Below, piece after piece: positions 1 to 13,618 of a stretch of 64,000 nt of DNA. The notes beneath the pieces are model-generated. The model was given only the letters and a program-made list of their open reading frames with translations, made no database searches and had not been told where the DNA came from. The number at the start of each line of letters is the position of its first letter. The first letter of the stretch is position 1. The translations under genes were made by a program, and so were the position numbers. Source of the DNA: Mytilus californianus (lineage: Eukaryota; Mollusca; Bivalvia; Mytilida; Mytilidae); assembly GCF_021869535.1 (NCBI RefSeq), contig NW_026262648.1, forward strand, positions 620,001 to 684,000, given 5' to 3'.

Positions 1-1437
1 TACATAAGAAAATGCCTGTACCAAGTCAGGAATATGACAGTTGTTATCCATTCGTTTGATGTGTTCGAGCTTTTGATTTTGCCATTAGATTAAGGATTTT
101 CGTTTTTGAATTTTCCTCGGAGTTAATTTTTTTTGTGATTTTACTTCATATCTCCCTCAGGCACGGCAAATAATTCTATAATATTCACTTAATCTTCTTC
201 AGTCTCGTATTGAGAAAGGGTAACTGTTTTAAACAAAATCACGTCAGATCGACATTTGAACATTCATTGAACGCATTTAATTTATCTTATCTTCTGACAG
301 TGCAAAACACAGATCAATATTTTCTGATTTCCTATCCGACCTACTGTGCCCACATAACCTAGTATATTGCTTTTATCTTTAATACTAGTATGTTAACGTC
401 TTTTTCAAAAGACTGATTGACATGCGGAAAAGGAACCAATCAAAATATATTGTTAGATATATCTTTTATTCTCATAAAGCCAATGCATGACATCAGTACA
501 GAGATAACAACAATAACTAATTACAATATATACAAATATACAAAACAAGGAGAGAGGTTACAAAAGTCACTAGCCAGGAGGACAAACAAAAGTATTAATA
601 TTTTTTATTAATAAACAAAGCTTCTTCAGGACTGGTTTTCGTTTACTCGACATAAGTTCAGAGAATTTAACTGTAGTATGTCGTTGTACAAAATAGGAGG
701 GTAAATACTTTGTACGTTTTTAATCGAAAAAAGGACATTCAAATATATAGTGGGATTCGTCTCCAGTTTGTCGATTGTTACATTGATGGCAAACACGGTT
801 TTCTCGTAATACGTTTTGCCATCTTCCTATTTCATGCAATCGGCAATTTGTTATAAGTCGTTCGAAATCGACAAAAAACAACGGCATCTTTTAAAGTCCA
901 AAATATTAAAATATTCCTCAAATTCACAGTTTTTCTTAAAATTTTTGTAGTTTATATCTTTTGACGAATTTTGTATAAGCAAATTCCAATTCTGAAGATA
1001 TTGATCTAACAATCTCTGTTTTATGACATGTCTTAAATGTGGCTGAAATGTGTACCAATCGACTTGAGAAAGCAATTGATGGTACTGTAGTCTTGAGATT
1101 GCAATCTGTATTATTTATGCGGCAGCCATCAAATATTATGTCCATCAGAGTAAACAGTACGTCAGTACTTTGATTGGTTTTCCTCTCATGCATTCACACC
1201 TTGTTATCACATTCCTTATATTTTTTATGTCATAGATAAGCTTACTTAATTTTACAGCTATCTTAGTAGACACTTACGACTGCGAGTTAAGATAGAACTC
1301 GTATCGACTTTTCCGAAGTGACCGTCTTAATTTTTGAACAGAATGTTAGAACTCGAGGCAAAATCGAGATTAAATGTCATCTGTGTATTTAATAGAACGG
1401 TCGAAAAACATACTTAAGTTCCATATTTGTTTTGAAT
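1..1437. other. AT-rich DNA, no gene; repeat scrap at the left edge
   Basis: The first ~125 bases resemble a dispersed repeat that reappears near 12440-12620: both contain a variant of the phrase GTACCAAGTCAGGAATATG. The remainder is AT-rich with short open frames only. I see no codon structure, paired splice sites or recognisable peptide. Confidence 0.55.
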
Positions 1438-1815
1438 GTTTGTTCTTATGTTTTACTGTTACACCACTGTCCCAGGTTAAGGGAGACAGTTGGCACCTAT
1501 AAACATGTTTTACCCCGCCACATTCTATATGATCCTATATGTGCCTGTCCAAAGATCGGTCCACAGTCTTTAGTTGATTATTGAGCATTGAATGTTTTTT
1601 CGTAAAGTGTTTTGTTATAAATTAGGGCTTTAGTTTTCTCAATTAAATATATAGTTTCATATTTTTCATGTCTATTCCTTTTTATAGCCGACTATACGGT
1701 TTGGGGTTTTCTCATTGTTGAAGACCCTACGATTGCCTATAATTGCTTACATCCACTTCGTTTGAACTTTATTGGATAGTTGTCTCATTGGCAATCATAC
1801 CATATCTCCTTTTTC
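1438..1815 (+). repeat. Dispersed repeat family A, copy 1
   Basis: This copy runs from a TGTTCTTATGTT-like head, through a phrase about the first of the 'CACCACTGTCCCAGG' type, to the tail CATTGGCAATCATACCATAT. The same order of phrases recurs at 2638-2975, 20895-21230, 22768-23093 and 38195-38510, in partial form at 7425-7505 and 57279-57456, and reversed at 34775-35060 and 60612-60797. The family looks like a non-coding MITE- or SINE-like repeat. I did not find terminal repeats or target duplications that would settle the class. Confidence 0.7.
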
Positions 1816-2637
1816 TTATATTAAAGAAATATTTTCAAACATTGCATAAAAAAACAAAAATGGTAGAAAGAGGTGCTCCAAACGGTCCGAGGAAAACAAG
1901 GGATGATTGTTTTTTCTCTATAATTTTTGTTAATTTTTCATTTTTTGACGGCGATGCTCCGTTGGCAACATCTTGCGGTGTTAACTCCAATTCGTTCGCT
2001 AGTCCTTGTCTGTACTGACATTTAAGAGTTCGATGAACGTTATCTTTGTATTACTGGCAAATTATTAATTAAAGATTTCGTTACCACAAATTACTTAAAA
2101 CCTTTACTAATTTTTTCCATGGATACACCTATTGGTTTGCGAGTTTGGCTGTATTTGTAGAAAACTTACCGTACCGCGGATAATTTTCGCGGGTGTAAAA
2201 TTTCGCGATTTAGGGGCAACAAATTATACGAAAAACTTTGGCGGTTTTTAATTTGGCGAATTCTTTAATCCCATTTAAATATTGTGGCGGATACTGGAAT
2301 CTGTCGATATCTTATATTTATTTTGGCATTGCAGAAGGTCATGTGTTTCTCAGACTGTAAATGACGTCTTTATATTAAATCCATTAGAGTTAGGATGTGT
2401 ACTGACTGATATCTTGATCTAAGATACATTTTTTTATTAGTTGTTATTGTCTATGAACTATTGTCAGTAACCTCGAGTATCCTCAGATCTGTACTTTGTG
2501 TCATTTATGTTGTTAAGGATGTATAAATACCTGTCACGTCCGGATTGTGTATTTGTTAGCTGTTATTTCTGCTTTGTATCAATTTGATGAGTTAATAGAT
2601 ATAAGAAGATGTGATATGAGTGCCAACTGATTTTCAG
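1816..2637. other. AT-rich spacer, no gene seen
   Basis: Short open frames only. Around 2160-2290 there is a small CG-containing patch (CCGCGG, TTTCGCG, TTGGCG) that looks like another degenerate dispersed repeat. Confidence 0.5.
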
Positions 2638-2975
2638 AGTTTGTTCTTATGTTGTCATGTAACTCCACTGTCCTGGCATGTTAGGGGAGGGTTGGGCGCT
2701 CTTAAACATATATTACCCCGCCATATTCTGTATGTGCCTGTCCCATGTCGGTAGCCTGTGGCTCTGTGGTTCACATTTCTTTATGTCTGTCATATTTGTT
2801 TTTTGTAAACAGGTTTGTTATATATGGGTTTTCGCAATTGAATTGTTCATATTTTTCGTGTCGGTGCCTTTGATAGCCAACAATGTGGTATGGATTTCTG
2901 TCATTGCTGGAGGCCTTACGATAGCCTATAATTACTTACATCCACTTCATTTTAACCTTGTAAGATCATACCACA
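2638..2975 (+). repeat. Dispersed repeat family A, copy 2
   Basis: It has the same phrase order as the copy at 1438-1815, including GCCTATAATTACTTACATCC near the end. An open frame of about 100 codons runs through it. Because it follows the repeat and has no homologue I recognise, I do not call it a gene. Confidence 0.7.
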
Positions 2976-4084
2976 TATTATTATCATAAGAAAAGCCAAC
3001 TTAAACAAAGATGAACCGGAAACAATACTGACAGTTATTCAAATGAAAAAAATGCTCTTACTGTACTGGGAACATTTTCCAACTTTGCAATAACGGACGT
3101 CTAGGAATGCATTGGATTTGCTCGATCTCTAAAGATCCTTCTAAACATCCTATTTTGCTCTCTTGAACGAACAAGATAGATAGACAATTGCAAGTGACAT
3201 TTTATCAACTAAGAGAGAGATAGGGGTGCCCCTGACAACTCTTAGAAATTTCTCTTAAGTATTCAGTAAAACAAGAATGCTGATACACTTAACATTTGCT
3301 ACGAGCAACCAATTAAGTTAAGTGTCGACGTTCGAGATACCCAGTCGTTAAAATTAAAATTAAGAGAGCGTTCCGAGAAGGATATTTAGAGTATTCTGAG
3401 GGTTGCGAGTGCAACATCAATTTTAAGGGCTGTCAATCATTATAAGATTACTTCAAGATACACTCTTAGCAAATAAGATTATCTTAAGATGATCTTAAGC
3501 ACTAAGATTGCTTCATGATACTGGCCCCAGATGTCTCTGTGATTTCATCAGATCTTTTGTTTACTCTTAGATTGGTAAATTTCCCGGCATGATATATATT
3601 TTATAACCCAACCAGTTTGGGGTTTTTCTTTTGTGTCGTTTGGTTGCATACGTTTTTTTGTATACCTAACATTTCATTTAATTCATAAATCCCATTACAA
3701 AATGGCAGGTGTGTTTTCCTGTTTTGGCACTCTCATGAACATGAACATGAAAAGGTAAATAAAAAAGGAACATCGAGGTGCATTATAGCTTATCCGCCTT
3801 GCAAATATTCACACCATCTTGTGTATCAACTAAACATTATTAATATTGTTTATAATTCAATAATTATTTTTTCAATGTTCGATCTCACGGTTTGTTTGAT
3901 ATTTTGTTATGTATTGTTGGTGATAGTTTAAATATAGATATCTAAGATAAAAAAGTTTTTTTTTGTTAATGGTACAATTAATGTTTCAGGAGTAATACTT
4001 TTTTCCTTTAATAGAAAATACTTATACTTGTTGAAAATTTCTCATTTCTATACAAGCTTTACTAGAACGCCTCCATCCATGCTT
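2976..4084. other. AT-rich spacer, no gene seen
   Basis: Contains several short TTAAGAT/AAGAGAG-rich phrases between 3160 and 3530 that look like degraded repeat. No coding evidence on either strand. Confidence 0.5.
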
Positions 4085-4225
4085 TTTTTGCCGGGTTTTC
4101 GAAAATATAAAATTGAGAATGAAAATTGGGAATATGTCAAATAATTATTAATAAAATTGTGTACTTGTTCAGTGAAAATGGACGTCACACTAAACTCCAA
4201 AACATATAAATGAACTAAAATTTAA
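4085..4225 (-). repeat. Dispersed repeat family B, inverted copy
   Basis: Reading the minus strand, this stretch carries TTAGTGTGACGTCCATTTTC, which is present on the plus strand at about 6402-6421. About 60 bases match between the two places with scattered substitutions. The outer part (GAATGAAAATTGGGAATATG on the plus strand) is the complement of the far end of the second copy. The two are therefore copies of one dispersed repeat in opposite orientation. Confidence 0.65.
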
Positions 4226-5603
4226 AAAAAAAGGTATATATTGAAACCACTTAAAACGATATGCACAGGCTCTATGAAAATAGACAATTTTACGGACGGA
4301 AAAAAGCTCACATCTCCATTGACATCGTCATTATCACCATTGACATCGTCATATCATCATATTGACCAATGGGTTACTTTTATTTCAGACTTGCATGTTT
4401 TCTGTTCACTGCAATTGCAATCGTCAATAATCTATGCATATCATTGTAGTAAGTGCAGACAAACTAGGTACAGAAAATCTACGATGAAAGTTTTTTTTTA
4501 GCTTAAATGCTATAAAATTTCTGTCATTGACTCTTTTCAAGAGAAGTTTCATTTTTTTTGACATAGATCATCCACGTTGCAATTTTTGTTTGTGCAGTAA
4601 ACATTTAACAGACTTAATTATAAGAATCGATATATGGATATGTACTGGTACAAAATTTAAGAGTTGAATTGAAGAGTGTTCTAATATATAGCATATTTAA
4701 GCTTAATAACCTGTTTAATTGTTATCGATAGTCCGTTGTACGCACAGGAAGGGTTTGTGTTTGTAATTGCTAAATTACATTCTCCCATGTTCTGAATCTT
4801 TTTTGTGTTTGTTTGTTTGTTTGTTTGTTTGTTCAAGTTCATATGTATTTAATATATCAAAATCTCAGTCACAAGAAAATACTCTACAAATCGTTTGATT
4901 GGTATATTAAGAGGCAATTTTCACATTTTCATTGTTGTCACAGACATTTGACTTTCGTTTTTGACTGGCAACCGATCGTATAAATACGCGCACATTATCA
5001 ATTGCAAAATAGCTTTCATTATCGCTTGTTATAATTTCTTTTTTTCAATGAATACTCATAAAAATATTTTTTTAGAACATAAATTAATAATATGAAAATG
5101 TTTTGTCTTCAGAAATATATATATATAAGAAAAAAACATTAATATATATGCACACGTACAGAAAAATTGTGTTAACGCATGCGGAAAAATATCTCAAGAA
5201 CGTTTTGCGGAAAAATATGAATGTCTACTCAAATCCAATCTATTAGAAAAATCGAATTATTACAGAAGAGTGTCCACCATGCACTTGCACTGCACTATTA
5301 TTAGAATAGTAGAATAGAATGATATACAAGTGGACGACAATTATATATACATGTAACTGTAATATACAAATATTAATATGATATATAACAACAAACCAGA
5401 GTATACTGATTTGTATCACTACAAATATAATACTTATTACGGTGAGTTTGAATTCCCAGTCATTTATTCATCATTCACACACGAACTTGTCTCAGAAAAA
5501 AATATATCTATGTTCTTTAACCTCACTTTCAGGTATAGATTTGTGATTTTTTTTCTGAGAAAAGTGCTTGTGACCATCCACAAGAACTTGCGGTCATCCG
5601 ATG

Positions 5604-5636
<33 letters not shown>

Positions 5637-6369
5637 GACGTTTAACGTATACTTAACGGCATTTAAATATGAACAGAAGGACCAAAGAAAAAAAAAAAAA
5701 GGAACATTTAGTTTTAAAAATATATCTATCTAAAGGCGTCTAATATGTGTTTTTTTTTATATAACTTGTATAACTTAATCATGAAGAGAGAGAAAACTCA
5801 ATCACTTTCATATCTCAGATATGATTCGGTATTGAGTAGCGATTTTAGTTTTAAGCAACCATGTTTTGGAAATAAATACAAGGGCGGATTTTTGGTTGTT
5901 CAAAGTAAGACGGCTTATCTGCCACATCAGAAACGTTTAAATTTTCATTAGAGTATGTAAGCGCGATATGGCATGCATATTCGACGCATATCCTTTAAAT
6001 TTGCTTTTATCCAGTGAATATTGATTAATATTGATTAACAGACCGTCCTCTTATTAGACAAGATAAGTTTACAACTGCATATACCGCAAGCTTTCTAAGT
6101 AGGGTTCTTTCGTCAAATAATTTGAGGGTATACAGATTTGAATACATAGATTGCAACAATAATACGCTACTTTTATCAAACATTCATATATTCATTCGAT
6201 TCTTTCTATGTTTTTAACAAAGTTAGTTGGGACACTCTAAAGATGGTTTGATTTAAACTATGTTCATTAATATATGCATCATGTCCATTTCATAAGTATT
6301 CGGTAAACAAATTACACAAAATGTAGTTCATGCAAATTGGTTTGACAACAATGAAGGGCGTGTAATTTG
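4226..6369. other. AT-rich spacer with simple repeats
   Basis: Holds a TTTG tetranucleotide run at about 4804-4833, where GTTT repeats several times without interruption, and a short TA run near 5115. A 92-codon open frame at 5378-5656 has no recognisable motif or splice context and is not supported as a gene. Confidence 0.5.
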
Positions 6370-6590
6370 GATTCAATTTTAATTCATTTATATTTTGGAT
6401 TTTAGTGTGACGTCCATTTTCACTAAACAATTACACATTTTTTTACGGGCCAGCTGAAACTCGCCTCAAGGTGCTAGATTTTCTCGCTGACTGTGTTGAA
6501 GACCCATTGGTGGCCTTAATCTGTTATCTGTTCTGTTATAGGGTTGTTGTCTCTTTTACACATTCCCCATTTCCATTCTCAATGCTATCA
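6370..6590 (+). repeat. Dispersed repeat family B, forward copy
   Basis: It begins with the TTAATTCATTTATATTTTGG and TTAGTGTGACGTCC phrases and continues with a C/G-richer block and ACACATTCCCCATTTCCATT. It pairs with the inverted copy at 4085-4225. An internal 61-codon open frame is judged incidental to the repeat. Confidence 0.65.
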
Positions 6591-8469
6591 TATAATATAT
6601 ATATAAATACGTCTGAACCAGTGACAACTCTACTCTATACATCGGATCACCAGTGATGGTGATACAAGCCTTGGCTGAAAACACATTCTGTATTTATAAT
6701 TCGTCTAAATAACAGCCCAACAATGTTAAATCTGTATGTTTGCGGATATATACGGGTATTTGGCATGTTCCACACATATGTAGGCCTACGGTCGTGTGTT
6801 CTGCGGGTAAACTACTTAATAAAAATTTACATTTAGTTTGGTCATTATCGTACTTTTCAGTATACTACTCATATTCGGAATTAGTAGATACCACACACAG
6901 TGCACACGTATACATCATTAACAAGTTCTTCAAGATAGTTTGCTTAAAAAAGGGAAAAAACCAGCAATCCCTGATATTGTCGTTATTTGTGTCTATAAAC
7001 CACACCGAAGACGGTCATGAATCACATTGAAATCTAATTTGAAAACGACATAGATGACTCTAGAGATATATATATATGTGACATATGTATCAAATGCTAT
7101 AGACATTTTTTGCAGAAGAATCAGATGACGCTTAGTTTACTTATCAAATACACGTGAATTATCCTTTTTGCACGTTTGAAATGACCGTCTCACATCTAAA
7201 ATAATGAGAAATAATGAAAAATATTAATTAGAACAAAATAAATGCCCATCACTTTGTTCACTACTCCAACCCTATAGAGTTACAAATAACAAGTGTCTAA
7301 GATATTCTAAATATTGATTTTTGCGCACAACAGTCCAAACCTACCTGTACATGTGTTGTTTTTTTTAAATTAAATTACAGGGTCAAAATCTAAAAGATGT
7401 CATATTTTTTATTATATTCAAGGCCGTACAATTGCCTATAATTGCTTACATCCACTTTATTTGAACTTTGATAGATATTTGTATTATTGGCAATGATATC
7501 GCATCTCCTATTTTGTATATAATATGACTGTTTAAAATTTTACATCATAACATGAACTTGACACAATAACTTGTATCAAAACTTTTTCATATATTTATAA
7601 AATCAACATAATGTTCATCGCTACATGTTACTGTTGCAAGCATGTTGATAAAAACTAGAAAATTTGAAAGGTGCCTAACAACTCACATGTTAGTTTTGTC
7701 TTTTCTAAATTATCCTTTTTTAAAAATTGCATTGCATTAAGCTACCAGCACACTTCTATGCTTCGTATTCTCTTTCTGCTTCTATACTATAATAGCAGGT
7801 GATAACGATACTTCTCACATTAAAATGAAGACGTCTTTTAACATGTTTAAAGCGTTGTTAAATACTGCTCCCGACTTTATCTGTTTAAAACCCGATGACT
7901 ACCCTAATTATAAACATCAATCATCGACTTAAAATTAAAATTATGCGAATATTAATAATATACAAAAAATAGTCAATGCAATCACACGTCTTATTTATAC
8001 ATTGCATAATTGATAAGACAATGGAATGTGAAATTGAATTAAATTCAAGTTGAAAGCTTGATTACAGATTGACCAACTCCTCCAAACGAACGCTATACTA
8101 AATAAGAAAAACAGAAAATTTTCATGAAATACGAAATTAAGAAGTAACTTAGTACTGTTGTGACTTGCCATTCTCTGCTATGATAACTGGATAATGTACG
8201 CATGCATCTAAATGTATGCATGTTAAATTCATTTATACTTACAGAAAATGTCTTTTTTTTAAATTGGGAAATCCAAATGTGAGCATTTTTTGGGATGTAG
8301 TGTTTGTTTATTAATTAGAATCACGTTTTAGCGATAGCAATAATTGTCAATTGCATTATCATTGATACGGCTAAAAATACAAATTAACCGTTTACACAAC
8401 GCTGAATGATTTTAAATACTAATGATGTTCTTAATTACCTTAATTGTATTTTGGCAAAACCTTTTTGAA
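6591..8469. other. AT-rich spacer, partial family A tail
   Basis: At 7425-7505 there is a truncated tail of family A (GCCTATAATTGCTTACATCC followed by a mutated GGCAATGATATCGCATCTCC). Otherwise only short frames, a few TA runs and T runs. No gene supported. Confidence 0.5.
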
Positions 8470-8620
8470 TTCTGGGTCATCGATGCTCTTCAACTTAGTA
8501 CTTTATTTGGCTTCTTCTACTTTTATTCGAGCGTCACTGATGAGTCTTTTGTAGACGAAACGCCCGTCTGGCGTACAAAAATGTCAGCCTTCATCTATGA
8601 TTATTTTATTGGTTCTCCGC
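8470..8620 (+). repeat. Dispersed repeat fragment (GTAGACGAAACGC type)
   Basis: The phrase GATGAGTCTTTTGTAGACGA followed by AACGCCCGTCTGGCGTAC is a block I associate with a high-copy mussel repeat. This is from memory of the family, not from a second copy in this window. It carries an 87-codon open frame that I treat as passenger sequence. Confidence 0.45.
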
Positions 8621-8987
8621 CATATGTCATTATAATGAACCACTTAACAATTTCACATTCCTCTGTGACCTATTTTGCATTTTGACAACAGGAATTGCTA
8701 TATTAATTCTAAGTGCAATATAACTATCAATTGAATTTAAACAAATATGTACACTTTGAGGAAAAGAAGCTAAAAAAATATGAGTGTACTTAATAAACTA
8801 AAAAAAAGACTGTCAGAGTAACGAAATCAACATGTTATTTAGAGAATATTGGGGAACAGAATAATGAAAATGACATTAAAAATTCCCTTTCTGTAGTTGT
8901 ATAAATTTTATTACATATCTGTAGCTTACGTAATAGATTGAAAACGTTTTTTTTTATATTCTTAACATGTAGCACATTGTCTTACAG

Positions 8988-9053
8988 ATGGTTGAAGTTA
9001 GCAAAATGAACAAACAAATTGACCAGAAATGTGGCAATTTCATCGACTCTGAG
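8988..9053 (+). CDS. Weak candidate host exon, 22 codons
   Basis: A polypyrimidine-rich stretch ends in CTTACAG just before 8988, and GAG|GTAGAA follows 9053. The 66 bases between are open in one frame as MVEVSKMNKQIDQKCGNFID followed by SE, so the exon would be phase 0 at both ends. I recognise no family. The composition is more protein-like than the surrounding DNA, but a 66-base open stretch between chance AG and GT is easy to find in AT-rich sequence. If real it could belong to the same plus-strand gene as the exon at 13533. No linking exon was found. Confidence 0.25.
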
Positions 9054-12004
9054 GTAGAAACAATTCTCTTGACAGCAATTATACTACTGCGAAGCGATTA
9101 AATCCAACCAACAAGTTTAATCATAGTGTTGTTGTTACCAATGAATCATTATTGGATGGCACTGTGTTTGAAATATAAGTAGGAAAACTTGTTAAAAAAC
9201 GGCTTGGATCAGTTTCCGTAGGTAATTTATATGTCTTATTTTACAAGTGACTAACAAGGTTCTTTTTGTTTTTACCGAAACAAAACGCAACAAACAAACT
9301 AGCGCTTACTTCTGTTTAAGAAAAATATTTTTCATAATTACATTACTAGAATATAGTTTTACTGTGTAATTATTGATTCTCACTATTACAAGTGAAAACA
9401 TTATTGTGTAAAAAAGTAAAAAAAAAGCCCCTTTAGTGCTATTTGTAATAGAAAAAGCTATGACAATGCTGATTGGTAGTTATCTACTTAGTCTTATTAT
9501 ATATATATAAGTTGCGTCCTACTTTCCTGTCAAATTTAGTACCAATAAGTTGATACTATTATTCGCCTTGGTGTAGCCCTTGTGATAATTTCGCTATCAA
9601 TTATTTACTAAAATGGAACTCCACATACCGACGGAGTATTAACTGATCGAACTCCTTATAAACAATGTATTGGGTTTGCAAGTTTGTTTTTGATTAATCG
9701 TAAAACTTCAGAAAAAAAAAAAAAAAAAACAAAACAAAAAACAAAATGTTGATGGCTTATTACTGTTTTTTTTTCAATACGAAACAAGGATTTTGAACGC
9801 TAATATATTTACATCTAGGTTATCACTGAAGAGCCATATTTATTAAAGTGTGTATCTCAGACAGACAATAAAAATGGTAATGAAGTTTCATATAACAGAA
9901 ACGTCCAAATATAAGAGTTGCAGTTATGTGTTTAACATGCCTGAGATGGTACTGAATGGACTACTTTTTTAAAAACCAAACTCGATAAATGCAATCCACA
10001 CATTATTACGGTAATGATTATCCGAAGGTTAACTCAGAGGAGATGTTTGAAAAAAAGATTAAAGGAAAAGTATGTAGTAGTATTTCTGCAATGTTTTCTA
10101 CAAAAATGTCTTTAAACTGTTGTGTTTAAAATGATTAATCATGTATAATTTGAATAATATGCGAGCTAATGTATCAAAACTACCAATGTTTCATACCACA
10201 CCTTCCTATATCTATAGAAAGGGCGGTTGGAAAAAATTACATTGTGTTCTCATTAGGAAGAAAAAAAAACTTTATTAAGGATTGCATAAAAAAATCAGTA
10301 TTGGAAAAGCAAGTATCAGAATTTCACGCTTTACGTATATACAAAAAGTAATTTGAATGTCTGTCACTACATTATAATGCAAATAATTCATAATAGAAAA
10401 AAATAAACCACCTACTTGAATCTAACGTTTGGTTATGTATAATATGTATATAAGAAGAAGAATATCTAACGCGTGAAAGTAGTCACAAGTTGATAATCCT
10501 TTCCAAATCAATGTTTTAAAGCATGATGCCGGTAAGCTATTTTGAGGATTGCTTTCTTTCTAATTTTCTCCGTCCATCAATTCTTTTTATTCCGTTGTTT
10601 ATGTTTATTTTGTTTTTATGCTCAATTCTTATATGAAACTTTCTCTGGCTCAATAAACAAAGCCATCTTCATTTACAATAAAACAGATGGTAGACGTGAT
10701 TTATGTTGCAATAAAACCTGATGACTATTGTATCTTGAATGGTGCTTGAGATAAGAATAGACATTAATTTGCGAGTTAATAGTCGTGTGAAACACAAATG
10801 TATTCAAAGTTGCAAACTCTGAAATTTGAAGACAAAAATGGTCTCCTATAGGTTTGTTGCTAATTCAAAACAACTTGGTCTGCTTTTGATTCTGTTTTGT
10901 TTAATAGGTCTGGTTAGATGAATAAAAGTTCTGAAATATTGTTTTACATTCAAAATGACGTGTAATGGTCATGCTCTATGCTCATTTTAATAGCAGTTAG
11001 TTTTAATTGTGTCAAATATTTTACATCCCATTTACGTTCGATATAAAAATTTTAACGCATTACATTTCTTTGAGGTTGAAATTATCCTAAATAATGACAT
11101 GAGAGAATTATTCCTAAATGTTCATGATTTGTATTAATATAACCTACATTTCGCTATCATATTTTCGTGGTGGAAGCTATAAGAATTAAACAAACAATCG
11201 GTTAAAAGAAATTAAAAGTAATAGTCTACTTTACTTCAACAAGATGTATTCATGACTGTTATGTAAACATAGACAACAACGAGTGTTCATTGATTAATTC
11301 AGTTTTAAATCCTAATTTGCATCAACTACCTACCAACTATAACCAGTTCAGAAGGAATATGTACTTCTTCATGTCTATTTTTGGCATAATCTCGCAAGAA
11401 TCCGATTAGAATTTGAGTATCCATAATGGATGATAGCTTCGTTTATTGTGGCAACTCTTTAGCTAACAAAGTTCGAACAGAAGCATATTTAACAATGTTA
11501 AGGTCATTAGATATAAAATGACTACCATTTTATAAAAACAGAAAATTGCACATGTGTTAAAAGTTGGTTAGGACTTCAATCGTAAATACTGAGTTTTGCA
11601 ACACATGTTTGTAAAAGTTGGTTGCAAAAGGAGTTGCATGGTGGGTATAGACTGAAATTTAAAGAAGGGAGATATTTCAGAGCTCATTGGTCTATGATGA
11701 AGAACATTGGCTAAATTGTTTGCATCAACCTAGTTTGCAAAACAAAAGTTTTAGAAATGAATGTTTCTTTGTTTAACCTTTCAAATACCAACCGGTTTAC
11801 ATAAGTCTTTGATATGCATTATCAAAGATGCTAGGTGTTACCTTGTATTGATTTGATTGATGAAATGTAACAAAGGCTTACATACATAACCTAAAAGGAA
11901 TATTAAAATTCGATAGAAATAATGACAATAGTTTAACGCAGATGTGATCTTTATACAACGACATCTAAACACATGACAACATATTGTTTATTGATATATT
12001 AACC
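9054..12004. other. AT-rich spacer or intron, no gene seen
   Basis: Mostly A/T-rich with a long A run near 9712-9729. A possible micro-exon at about 10037-10068 (after AACTCAG, before GTATGT) is too short to support. If 8988 and 13533 belong to one gene, this is intron. Confidence 0.45.
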
Positions 12005-12200
12005 ACCTTAGTTCACTCCCGGTTCTAGTGGGTTTCATGTTGCTCAGTCTTTTGTTTTATATGTTGTGCTTTGTATACTGATGTTTGTCTTGTAGTGGTT
12101 TTGTCATTGATTTGCCATGTCATGGTCAATTTTCGACTTATCAGCTGTAATATTTTGTTGGTTTCTCCCGTCTTTCCTTTTTTAAGAGTGTGTGTGTTTG
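12005..12200 (+). repeat. Retroelement tail fragment
   Basis: GGTTCTAGTGGGTTTCATGT, then a TGCTCAGTCTTTTG phrase, a TGTTGT/TTTGT-rich block and a CATTGATTTGCCATGTCATG stretch match in order the 3' part of the Penelope-like element at 17960-18205 and a further copy at 15045-15240. It is a detached tail, diverged from both. Confidence 0.5.
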
Positions 12201-12399
12201 TACAAATGCGTAAACATGACTGTTACGAGAAAATGATTGTGCTTAATCAAAAGAGCTTTTAAATATTTTCGATAATGCAAACTCTCATATAAAAGATTGA
12301 ATGATCAGGCTCAATAACTGATGAATTGAATTATTGTATTTAACATTGTATAAACTGAGGAAGTTTATGTTGTCATTTTAGCGGAATTTTTAACATTGC

Positions 12400-12620
12400 C
12401 ATATAAGCGGGAGGTTTGGCTAGCCATAAAACCAGGTTCAACTCACCATTTTTTCTTAAAATGTCGTGTACCCAGTAAGGAATATGGCAGTTGATATCAG
12501 GTAGTCCGTTACTATGTATGTTGGCGTTTGGTTTTTTTTTTTGAAATTCAGTGTTTCTGTTGTTCCGTTATTTCCCTCTTGTAGTTGATGTGTTTCCCTC
12601 GGTATCGGTTCGTGGGGTAT
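12400..12620 (+). repeat. Dispersed repeat (GTACCCAGTAAGGAATATGG type)
   Basis: The block running from CCATTTTTTCTTAAAATGTC through AAGGAATATGGCAGTTG to a T-rich stretch and TGTTTCCCTCGGTATCGG repeats the order of the scrap at 1-125. It is a non-coding dispersed repeat. Confidence 0.5.
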
Positions 12621-13532
12621 TTAGTAAACACCAGCATACATGAACTACTACATAAAACCTTCGGAATCATTCTGATGTCTCAAACAAAAACATTGATACA
12701 CTTTCATTTTTTAAAACAATACCGTTTTTATTATTATAAAAAAGTGTGTGTGTTCATTGTTTTGAAGCTTATGAAATACGGAAGGATATGATCATTATGT
12801 ATCTATCGATTACAGTTTTGTTAAACACAATCTATTCAAACGAAAAAAGGTCAAGTACTTGGTTGTCTTGATATGATTTTATACCTCGAAAATTCCGTAT
12901 TTCTCAGTGTCAATAGCGGGTTTAACGTTAGATTGAATTGTATAACATTGCAAGGTAGTTTTACTGAATATTGCAATAAGTCGGCAAAACACAACACCTT
13001 ACTGACAGAATAGGACATTATTGCAGCTAGTCGTGTAGCAACCAACAATCAAGCAAGAAAGCAAGACATTACAAAATAGCAATGTTTTCAAAATTACGAT
13101 ACACATACACGTTCGATCACATTTTGAAAATGCATTTGACAACTGCTTGAATACAAACATTTCAAAAAGGCATTTGATAGTTTTTACTTTGCCTTTTAAC
13201 GTAAAATAATATTTTTAAAGACTTCGCTCCTCATATGAAGAAGCACATTCACCACAGATACATGTAAATGTAGTGTAATAAACAATTATCAACAATGTTT
13301 TGATAACGTCCAATAGCGCCATTTGTAACCGATACTTAATTTTGAACTTATTGGTGCTGCTTAATAAAATATCTTGTTATGAAAATTATCATTCCTACCG
13401 ATCTGAGCTTCACTGACAATTCAAACGAGTACACGTCCTGGTTTACTTTAAGTATTGCTTTTTAAAATAATTTACTGGTTAAGATCAAAATTTTACTAGA
13501 TATACCTTTAATGTTTACGCTTTATCTTTCAG

Positions 13533-13618
13533 TGGAATGATGAAACCTTTAGACGGTACCCTCCATTTTTTACTAAATGGTAACGACCAAGGCATAGCTT
13601 TTTCTAACTTAACTGAAG
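13533..13618 (+). CDS. Host exon encoding part of an SPRY/NHR-like domain
   Basis: A good acceptor (pyrimidine-rich, ending TTATCTTTCAG) precedes 13533, and the strong donor GAAG|GTAAGA follows 13618. The exon is 86 bases: it takes two bases from the previous exon, encodes 28 codons and ends with one base. The peptide includes PLDGTLHFLLNGNDQGIAFS. The pattern DGTLHF-x-x-NG-x-DQG-x-A is the pair of beta strands typical of Neuralized homology repeat (NHR) and SPRY domains, which occur in ubiquitin-ligase and adaptor proteins. I cannot tell which subfamily from one exon. The next expected exon (a PAVSLYG- or VVDLYGQ-type strand) was not found in the repeat-rich DNA downstream, so the gene may be a fragment or have long introns. 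Confidence 0.55.
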
